Shown in pieces: positions 1-5,233 of a stretch of 7,341 bases of DNA. The translations under genes were made by a program, and so were the position numbers. Origin of the DNA: Deltaproteobacteria bacterium. Lineage in GTDB: Bacteria; Desulfobacterota; Desulfuromonadia; Geobacterales; Pseudopelobacteraceae. Numbering within the stretch: position 1 is the first letter of the stretch; each line of letters starts with the position of its first letter. The notes below the pieces were generated by a model that worked only from the letters and a program-made list of their open reading frames with translations, made no database searches and was not told the origin of the DNA. Location of the stretch: the NCBI GenBank assembly GCA_030654645.1, contig JAURXC010000373.1:1-7341 (forward strand), written 5' to 3'.

Positions 1-14
1 TACAATCACTTGTA
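1..14. promoter_or_regulatory. Short inverted repeat, possible operator or hairpin
   Basis: TACAA (1-5) and TTGTA (10-14) form a perfect 5-nt inverted repeat around a 4-nt spacer. Base 15 is A, so the repeat would lengthen if the base before the window is T. It lies about 40 nt downstream of the predicted start of the leftward promoter at 60-88, where a regulator site or leader hairpin is possible. An element this short can arise by chance. Confidence 0.15.
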
Positions 15-59
15 ACTGCTATTCGGTTTTCAAAGACCAGATGTGCAACAGGAATTCGG

Positions 60-88
60 AATATACTCGGATCAGCCAACGGTGTCAA
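60..88 (-). promoter_or_regulatory. Candidate sigma70 promoter reading leftward out of the window
   Basis: Read on the minus strand, TTGACA (plus positions 83-88) is followed after exactly 17 nt by TATATT (60-65). The -35 is a perfect consensus match and the -10 matches in five of six positions. Transcription would start near position 53 and run left, so its gene lies beyond the window. It suggests that a separate transcription unit begins here, after the six-gene operon ends at 264. The sequence match is direct; activity is inferred. Confidence 0.5.
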
Positions 89-263
89 CAACTATTTTCC
101 AAACACCGACTTTTCTCCGACCCAATCAGGAAAACTGACGCCCTGAAAGGAACCGATCTTCTATCATAAATAAAATCAGTCTGTCAAATAAAAATTTAAG
201 CGGAGTTGATTATTTCCGAGATCGGCCACCTATTTCATTTTAAATCCTCGGTAACATCAGGAA

Positions 264-1010
264 CTATAGGCCTTGCAACTCTGAAAGCGGCAAAATTTTG
301 ATTCCTTCCAGATGCGGTTGAAAAGCCGCCTCTTCCAGCGGAGTGTTGATTTCCGGTTCATCCAGTACTATCCGGATGCGATCATCCTGGGCATTGCGAA
401 GATCCAGTTCAGCAGCAAAAGGTACGCCGTCTACCAAGGTATAACGGGAATAGTACACCTGATCACCGTTTTTGGTGCTTTTGGCGGTAACCAGCCCATT
501 TTCAAAAGTGACCTTCTCGGCGATCCCCTGATTACCGGTCCGTTCAATAGTGTCGTTCAACCGGTTGGAACTCGCCGGGGCAGCATCCATAACCCAGCGC
601 ATCAGCCGCCAGCCCTGCAAGCCCCCCTTTTCCGGCAGATCATCGATCCGTCCGACGTAAGCGGTGGAACTACCCGGATAGAGCAGCGTAATCTGCTCGC
701 CATGGGAGAACATTTCGATCATGGTTGTACCGAAAGGGGAGAGCATCACAAGATGCAGCTGGTCGGGACGGCGGTAAACCATGAAGCCACTGCCGGACAT
801 GCCACGGTCGGCAGTGGATATCGACAGTGATACCGCGGCCGACAATGTATCGAGTCCGGCCTCCGGATTGTAATCAAGTGTTGGGCGTAACGTTCCGCAG
901 GCGGCAATGAACAGTAGCGGTGTGATGATTGTAAGAAAACGTATGGGTATTCTGGCGAGAATACACTTGAATCCTGCAAAAGTTAAAGACATGTATTTCA
1001 TTTGTTTCAT
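264..1010 (-). CDS. LolB-like outer-membrane lipoprotein
   Basis: The product is 248 residues with a clear lipoprotein signal. A hydrophobic stretch at about residues 25-37 ends in the lipobox IAAC, with Cys38 as the expected lipidated residue and Gly39 after it. The mature part is beta-rich and has the look of LolA/LolB-fold proteins, with the stretch GSGFMVYRRPDQLHLVMLSP at about 72-91. I infer a lipoprotein facing the periplasm that receives a lipid or lipoprotein from the LolA-like protein encoded just upstream. Its ATG overlaps the stop of that gene (ATGA). The signal n-region is long (24 residues) and Met4 and Met7 are alternative starts. A GGAG sits 2 nt before Met1 and 11 nt before Met4, so the start is uncertain. 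It is the last gene of the operon. Family membership is judged from pattern only; a DUF-type lipoprotein is the alternative. Confidence 0.8.
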   Translation of the reverse strand: MKQMKYMSLTFAGFKCILARIPIRFLTIITPLLFIAACGTLRPTLDYNPEAGLDTLSAAVSLSISTADRGMSGSGFMVYRRPDQLHLVMLSPFGTTMIEMFSHGEQITLLYPGSSTAYVGRIDDLPEKGGLQGWRLMRWVMDAAPASSNRLNDTIERTGNQGIAEKVTFENGLVTAKSTKNGDQVYYSRYTLVDGVPFAAELDLRNAQDDRIRIVLDEPEINTPLEEAAFQPHLEGIKILPLSELQGL

Positions 1011-1630
1011 GGCTCCAGACGAAATTCACGATCAGTCAGACCGATGTTGCGACGCAGGTTTTTAAACGTCATGGTGGCCCTGTCACCGTTCTGCTCCAGG
1101 ATTGTCAGACGGCGGATCGTGCCATCCGCAAGAAAGGATATTATAAGCTCCTTGACCTGCCCCTTTCCCTGCGGAGTTATCGTCAGTGTATAGAGCGAGT
1201 TGGAAAGATCGGCCTGGATTGAAACGCCATCGGGAAGAGTGGTAACCGGAGCTGCCAATTTTGAAAACCAGCGTCCCAACCCCTGCTCGGGAGGAAGCAC
1301 GATTCTGTTGCGTTTGCCCTCTGGACCGCCCGCCAACTCGATGGTCGAATCCTTCAGCACCATCCGACTTTTATAAGGTGGATTGATCGCCATGAAAAAC
1401 TGGTCCGGCTTCCTGAAACGGACCGTACCGTTCATGTTCATATTGCGCTTCATCAGCGACAAGCGCTTTTCCTGGGTAATATCCGCGCTGAAATCGGCGA
1501 TGCCTGCGAAACCCTTACGCAACGCCTCCAGTCCTTCCAGTGGTGGGATCTGACGGGCATTTACGGAAGTGACCGCACCGGCAACGAAAATTACTGCAAC
1601 CACCAGCAGGCGAGATAGAGTTCGTATCAT
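1007..1630 (-). CDS. LolA-like outer-membrane lipoprotein carrier
   Basis: The product is 207 residues, about the usual LolA length, with a Sec signal peptide: Arg3 and Arg7, a hydrophobic core at about 8-20, and likely cleavage after VNA at residue 25. The mature protein begins with a helix-like stretch, then shows the LolA-type pattern FSADITQEKRLSLMKR, NGTVRFRKPDQFFMAINPP and repeated amphipathic strands. LolA proteins are periplasmic chaperones with a half-barrel that shields acyl chains. Copies encoded inside aryl polyene and similar lipid operons (ApeL-type) are thought to serve that pathway rather than general lipoprotein sorting, and the position here between a dehydratase-like gene and a LolB-like gene favours that role. 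The ATG overlaps the preceding stop by 4 nt (ATGA), and its own stop overlaps the next start in the same way. Confidence 0.85.
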   Translation of the reverse strand: MIRTLSRLLVVAVIFVAGAVTSVNARQIPPLEGLEALRKGFAGIADFSADITQEKRLSLMKRNMNMNGTVRFRKPDQFFMAINPPYKSRMVLKDSTIELAGGPEGKRNRIVLPPEQGLGRWFSKLAAPVTTLPDGVSIQADLSNSLYTLTITPQGKGQVKELIISFLADGTIRRLTILEQNGDRATMTFKNLRRNIGLTDREFRLEP

Positions 1631-2037
1631 AATCTGCCGACCCCCAGGGTAAGCTGAACCGTCAACAGAGCACGTTCATCGCAGACGACACTTCCTTCCA
1701 CCATGAACAGACGACCAAAAGACTTTATCACTACCGCGGTAACAGTAAGGGCATCACCGGCCAGAGCTGTCCCGGAAAACTCGGCCCGATCGATCGCTGC
1801 CAGAAAACCGCCCTCCCCCTCCTCGGAAATGGTCAGAATCCCGGCCAGTTGGGCAACACACTCAACCAGCAGCACCTGGGGGAAACCGTGCAGCGCCGTT
1901 ATGTTCTTCACGGCAACAGCCCGAACGCCAGGCTCAAGTGCTAATATCCGGTCAAGATGGAGAAATGGATAACGGTGCGGCAGGTATGCGGCTGGATCAG
2001 GATTGAACAGGGTTGCCTCCGCTGAAACGGATTGCAT
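1627..2037 (-). CDS. FabZ/ApeP-like hotdog dehydratase family protein with shortened loop
   Basis: The product is 136 residues, slightly shorter than FabZ. It has the FabZ-type start YLPHRYPFLHLDRIL at about 18-32 and the central-helix motif VECVAQLAGIL with Glu59, which matches the catalytic acid of FabZ. The loop between KN (44-45) and this Glu is 11 residues shorter than in E. coli FabZ, so the GHFP segment carrying the catalytic His is missing; only His50 lies nearby. It may be a specialised dehydratase or a non-catalytic partner of a dehydratase encoded elsewhere, as proposed for ApeP-type proteins in aryl polyene synthesis. The start is supported by GAGGGG 7 nt upstream of the ATG, although this makes a 41-nt overlap with the preceding gene. 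The stop overlaps the LolA-like start (ATGA). Confidence 0.8.
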   Translation of the reverse strand: MQSVSAEATLFNPDPAAYLPHRYPFLHLDRILALEPGVRAVAVKNITALHGFPQVLLVECVAQLAGILTISEEGEGGFLAAIDRAEFSGTALAGDALTVTAVVIKSFGRLFMVEGSVVCDERALLTVQLTLGVGRL

Positions 2038-3046
2038 AGTAGGGCCCCTCGGGAGATGCTGCCAGATGAAGGCCGGTCCGGCGTTTTTTTAAGCATGCCA
2101 GTTGCACGGCCATCGAAACTCCACCCATCGCCAAGGAGCGACCGGTCACTGTTGACAGATCGAAACTGGATTCAGCACGGACACGCTGCACCAGGAGCGG
2201 GTTTTCGGAAGCCGTTCCGGAAAGTGAGACGACATCGCTGGAATCCGAGCCGGACAAGAGCCGGTCAACGCCCTCCAGCTCGTTCCCTTTCGGCAACAGG
2301 CCGACCGTGCTGATGCCTTCAACCACACCCTTGATCTCAACTCCACGGAGGGCGGCGTGCCGTGCGCTCTCAAGCACCAGGATTCCGCTACCCTCGCCAA
2401 AACAGGCAGCATAGCGCCGCAACTGTCCCGTGGCTGCAAAGCCGGCCATCATCAACGGCATCAGATCATCGGCGCCACCGGTCAGCATGATGTCGGCCCG
2501 CCCCTCATTTATAAAACGGCAGGCCATCATGAAGGCCGACTCCGCCGAACAGAATCGCTGCACCAGGGTCACATTGGGACCCTTCAAGCCATGCTCGATC
2601 GAGGCGTTACTAGCAGGCGCGTTGGACACCGTATTGGGAAAGAGCATCGGCGCCAGGCCGTTGACTCCGCCGTTAAAGTATCCCGCCAGAAATTCTGCGG
2701 AATTGGCAACACCACCGAAACCACACCCCAAAGCGATTCCGATCCGTTCCGGCGCGACCAACCGCAGATCTATACCGGCATCCTTCAGTGCCAACCCCGA
2801 GGCAGCCACGGCAAACTGGCTGCAGCGGTCCATCTTGCGGGCTTTGAGCGGAGCGATGAAATCGGTGGCCTTGAAAGCCAGTGCCTTTCCCCAGCGCTGA
2901 CCAAGACCGCCCGGAATATCGTCCGGCACCGGAGTCAGTGCGTCACTATTGGAGCGCAACAGTTCAAGTATTGGTTCGATACCGCTGCCGGCAGAGGTTA
3001 TCGCGGAATAACCGGTGATGACGATGTCTTTGATTGAAGTGTTCAT
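1997..3046 (-). CDS. Ketosynthase-like protein, possible chain-length factor
   Basis: The product is 349 residues, about 50 shorter than FabF-type enzymes. The thiolase fold is recognisable: VITGYSAITSAG near the N-terminus, PNTVSNAPASNASIEHGLKG at about 137-156, and the nucleophile region FCSAESA with Cys166. The two catalytic histidines of active ketosynthases are absent. The NAHGTGT segment is replaced by SLSGTAS (Ser276 at the His position), and GHxLGAAG is replaced by GRSLAMGG (Arg303 at the His position). This fits a chain-length-factor-like subunit pairing with the complete ketosynthase encoded upstream, as in ApeO/ApeC of aryl polyene systems, although classical chain-length factors have lost the Cys instead. 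The gene starts within the upstream stop (ATGA), a common arrangement for subunits of a heterodimer. The exact role is inferred. Confidence 0.85.
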   Translation of the reverse strand: MNTSIKDIVITGYSAITSAGSGIEPILELLRSNSDALTPVPDDIPGGLGQRWGKALAFKATDFIAPLKARKMDRCSQFAVAASGLALKDAGIDLRLVAPERIGIALGCGFGGVANSAEFLAGYFNGGVNGLAPMLFPNTVSNAPASNASIEHGLKGPNVTLVQRFCSAESAFMMACRFINEGRADIMLTGGADDLMPLMMAGFAATGQLRRYAACFGEGSGILVLESARHAALRGVEIKGVVEGISTVGLLPKGNELEGVDRLLSGSDSSDVVSLSGTASENPLLVQRVRAESSFDLSTVTGRSLAMGGVSMAVQLACLKKRRTGLHLAASPEGPYYAIRFSGGNPVQS

Positions 3047-4248
3047 ATTCCAAGCACCAGCGATGTGATGTTTCCGCCAAAAGCAAACGAGTTCGACATG
3101 GCAACTATTGAATCGGTCTGGCGCTTTTCGTCATGGCAGTAATCCAGGTCGCATTCCGGATCGCGCCCCCTGTAATTGAGGGTCCGCGGGATGATATGTT
3201 CATTGAGGGCAATCACCGTGGCAAGAGCCTCGATTGCGCCGGCAGCTCCCAGGCAGTGGCCGGTCATGGCCTTGGTTGAAATCAGCGGAACCCGTGCCAC
3301 GCGGTCGCCGAAAACCAGTTTCATCGCATTGGACTCGACCACATCGTTCAGAGGCGTTCCGGTGCCGTGGGCGTTGACCCAGCCGACCTGATCCGCTTCG
3401 ATTCCGGCCGCCGCGATCGCATCGCGCATTACCCGCGCCGCAGTCGAGCCGGTCGGTTCGGGAGCGGTCATGTGGAACGCTTCCCCGGCCAGCGCATAAC
3501 CGAGAATCGCGCCGTATATCCTGGCGCCACGCGCCATGGCGTCCTGCTCGTTTTCCAGCACCATGAATGCCGCGCCCTCGCCGAGGGAAATGCCCTGGCG
3601 ACCGAGGCTGAAGGGAGAACAGGGCTCGGGATCAACCACCTTGAGTGAATTGAAGCCACAGAACGTCAGCAACGAGAGGGTATCGGAACCACCGGCAACG
3701 ACCGCTTTCTGCTGACCGGTTGCCACCAGATCGGCTCCCCAGCCGATGGCAGTGGCCGATGACGAGCAGGCGGTGGTAACCGTCCCCTGATAGCCGGCCA
3801 GACCGAATCGGAGTGCGATCTCGCTGGCGGTCTTGTCAGGTAAAATACCTCGCAAAAGCGCCGGAGATGAAGGTTCGCCGGACAGGTGCGCTCTCAGCCA
3901 CTGCTCGGACTGAAACATGCCGGCCGCTCCGGCTCCCATCGAAACACCGATCTCGTAAGGGGAGTAGTAACCGTTGACAGCGCTGTTTTGCAGTGCTTCA
4001 CCGGCGGCAATCAGACCGAACTGGTCGGCCCGGGACAACTTGCGGGCCGAGCGTCGATCGAAATAGTCCAGAGGATCATACCCCTTGATCTGGCACCCGA
4101 TCTTGGAAGGGAATGCGGAAACATCGAAAAGATCCAGAGCGGCAATGCCGCTGTTGCCGTTCAACAGGTTGCTGCCGAATTCAGGAGTATTTTTGCCGAC
4201 CCCGCAGAAAACACCCAGCCCTGTTATCACGACCCGGTTTGCGGCCAT
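3043..4248 (-). CDS. Beta-ketoacyl-ACP synthase, FabF-like
   Basis: The product is 401 residues, typical for FabF/KAS II-type condensing enzymes. It condenses a malonyl-type extender on an acyl carrier protein with a growing acyl chain in the cytoplasm. The active site looks complete: Cys161 in TACSSS, His294 in NAHGTGTPLND, Lys326 in STKAMTGH and His331 in GHCLGAAG, with spacing like FabF. Both thiolase-fold halves are present and the C-terminus ends with the usual NSFAFGGN motif. Its ATG shares one base with the stop of the reductase gene (TGATG), and it overlaps the incomplete ketosynthase-like gene by 4 nt, which suggests the two form a pair. A housekeeping FabF is less likely, because no acpP, fabD or fabH is nearby and the downstream genes are export proteins. 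Confidence 0.93.
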   Translation of the reverse strand: MAANRVVITGLGVFCGVGKNTPEFGSNLLNGNSGIAALDLFDVSAFPSKIGCQIKGYDPLDYFDRRSARKLSRADQFGLIAAGEALQNSAVNGYYSPYEIGVSMGAGAAGMFQSEQWLRAHLSGEPSSPALLRGILPDKTASEIALRFGLAGYQGTVTTACSSSATAIGWGADLVATGQQKAVVAGGSDTLSLLTFCGFNSLKVVDPEPCSPFSLGRQGISLGEGAAFMVLENEQDAMARGARIYGAILGYALAGEAFHMTAPEPTGSTAARVMRDAIAAAGIEADQVGWVNAHGTGTPLNDVVESNAMKLVFGDRVARVPLISTKAMTGHCLGAAGAIEALATVIALNEHIIPRTLNYRGRDPECDLDYCHDEKRQTDSIVAMSNSFAFGGNITSLVLGI

Positions 4249-4988
4249 CAGAGTATCCCGCCATCGACAACCAGAGTTTGCCCGGTAATGTAGGAAGCAT
4301 TTTGAGAAGCAAGGAACAGAACCGCATCGGCCACTTCATCAGGTCTACCGATCCGCCCCAGCGCCGCCACTTTCAGGATACCGGCTACGATGTCCTGTTT
4401 GAGACCGGCGGTCATGTCGGTGTCGATCAGTCCGGCCACAACGGCATTAACGCGTATGCCCATCGCGCCGACCTCGCGGGCCAGTGATTTGGTCAGGCTG
4501 ATGGCGGCCCCCTTGGAGGCGGCGTAATTTGACTGCCCGGCGGTGCCGCTGACAGCCGAGATCGATGAGATGTTGATTATGGAACCGCTACGTCTGGACA
4601 TCATCTTGCGCACACCCCATTTGCTGCAGTGAAAAAGCGGATAGAGATTGTTGCGGATCACTGCGTCCCAGTCATCCTCTGCCATCATCGCCAGCCAGCC
4701 GTCACGGATGATACCGGCATTGTTGACGAGCACGTCTATATGCCCTGTCGCTTGCGATGCCTGGTTGATCAACAGCTGAGCCCCTTCGGAACTGCTGACG
4801 TCGGCCCGGACCAACGTAACGCTGCCCGACAGGCCCTCGGCCAGCGACAGGGTTGCATCGGCGGAAGCCTGATTGGAAAGATAGGCGGCATAAACCCGCG
4901 CTCCGGCAGCTGCAAAGGCCAATGTGACGGCCCGGCCGATTCCGCGCGTGCCACCGGTGACCACGATGATATTATTTGTAAAATCCAT
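4248..4988 (-). CDS. fabG: FabG-like 3-oxoacyl-ACP reductase (SDR family)
   Basis: The product is 246 residues, the normal FabG length. It reduces 3-oxoacyl-ACP to 3-hydroxyacyl-ACP with NAD(P)H. The classical short-chain dehydrogenase motifs are all present: cofactor loop TGGTRGIG at 11-18, Asp63 in ADV, NNAG at 89-92, catalytic Asn114, Ser142, Tyr155 and Lys159 (YAASK) with spacing identical to E. coli FabG, and the C-terminal TGQTLVVDGG. Arg15 in the glycine-rich loop is compatible with NADPH. It is the first gene of the operon, about 22 nt downstream of the predicted transcription start. The Shine-Dalgarno is weak, with only GGA 9 nt before the ATG. Context suggests a pathway-specific reductase like ApeQ rather than the housekeeping FabG. 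Confidence 0.93.
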   Translation of the reverse strand: MDFTNNIIVVTGGTRGIGRAVTLAFAAAGARVYAAYLSNQASADATLSLAEGLSGSVTLVRADVSSSEGAQLLINQASQATGHIDVLVNNAGIIRDGWLAMMAEDDWDAVIRNNLYPLFHCSKWGVRKMMSRRSGSIINISSISAVSGTAGQSNYAASKGAAISLTKSLAREVGAMGIRVNAVVAGLIDTDMTAGLKQDIVAGILKVAALGRIGRPDEVADAVLFLASQNASYITGQTLVVDGGIL

Positions 4989-5016
4989 GATGAGTCCGTT
5001 GAGAAAAGTTTATTGG

Positions 5017-5045
5017 ATAATAGCGGGAATATGAATGAATGTCCA
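5017..5045 (-). promoter_or_regulatory. Candidate sigma70 promoter of the six-gene operon
   Basis: On the minus strand TGGACA (plus positions 5040-5045) lies 17 nt from TATTAT (5017-5022). Each hexamer matches consensus in five of six positions. Transcription would start near 5010 and give a leader of about 22 nt before the reductase gene. No other good promoter was found in the tightly overlapping operon, so this one probably serves all six genes. Confidence 0.55.
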
Positions 5046-5071
5046 GACAAGGGTTAGTATGGCAAATCAGC

Positions 5072-5099
5072 TTGTTAATATTTTGCAATTATTATACTT
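5072..5099 (+). promoter_or_regulatory. Candidate promoter of the secreted-protein gene
   Basis: TTGTTA (5072-5077) is followed after 16 nt by TATACT (5094-5099). The -10 matches consensus in five of six positions and the -35 in four. The predicted start is near 5106, leaving a leader of about 128 nt. The -35 elements of this and the opposing promoter are 26 nt apart (5046-5071), so a regulator bound between them could affect both. Confidence 0.4.
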
Positions 5100-5223
5100 T
5101 GGCAATCACAGTTTATTAGCCGCGACCAACTCAAAACTTGTAATTGGCCAGTATCAAAAACAACTGAAAATGCCGTTAAAATTCTCCGAGATCAGGCACA
5201 TGTGATTCCGGTTGCTGCTCTGT

Positions 5224-5231
5224 GGGAGGAG
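5224..5231 (+). promoter_or_regulatory. Strong Shine-Dalgarno deciding the start at 5234
   Basis: GGGAGGAG lies directly upstream of the ATG at 5234. It is by far the best ribosome binding site in this part of the window and supports that codon as the start of the long rightward frame, ahead of later in-frame methionines such as Met29 and Met33, which would cut into or remove the signal sequence. Confidence 0.7.
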
Positions 5232-5233
5232 AC

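Larger units (their letters stand above)
1..263. other. Intergenic region downstream of the operon
   Basis: This stretch is AT-rich and has no credible coding frame on either strand. It contains the leftward promoter at 60-88 and the edge inverted repeat at 1-14. The only terminator-like structure for the operon is weak: on the minus strand a 4-bp CGGA/TCCG stem (about 201-218) is followed by a T-rich stretch near 187-200. I do not regard it as a convincing intrinsic terminator, so transcripts may read through or end by another mechanism. Confidence 0.6.
4989..5233. other. Divergent intergenic region
   Basis: This AT-rich gap separates the leftward operon from the rightward secreted-protein gene. 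It carries one candidate promoter for each direction (5017-5045 and 5072-5099) and a leader of about 128 nt before the rightward start. CACATGTG (5197-5204) is a perfect 8-nt palindrome in that leader. I looked for c-di-GMP (GEMM-type) riboswitch features, which would be plausible upstream of such a gene, and did not find them. No small gene with a credible start is visible. Confidence 0.6.

Noticed and set aside
163..187. Possible leftward promoter TTGACA with TATGAT
   Set aside because: The spacer is only 13 nt and no acceptable -10 lies at 16-18 nt.
187..218. Intrinsic terminator for the six-gene operon
   Set aside because: The stem is only 4 bp with a 10-nt loop and the T-rich tail is interrupted, so I noted it under the intergenic region and did not call it.
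312..830. Open plus-strand frame of 172 codons
   Set aside because: It is antisense to the LolB-like lipoprotein gene, whose lipobox and operon overlap are clear. The plus-strand translation shows no domain or signal and no good ribosome binding site.
2357..3037. Open plus-strand frame of 226 codons
   Set aside because: It lies antisense to the ketosynthase-like gene, which has recognisable family motifs. The predicted peptide has low-complexity, shadow-like composition.
5104..5207. Complementary arms AATCACA and TGTGATT bracketing the rightward leader, considered as a riboswitch closing stem
   Set aside because: Seven paired bases across this distance are expected by chance about half the time. 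The flanking bases do not extend the stem, and no conserved riboswitch core is visible between the arms.
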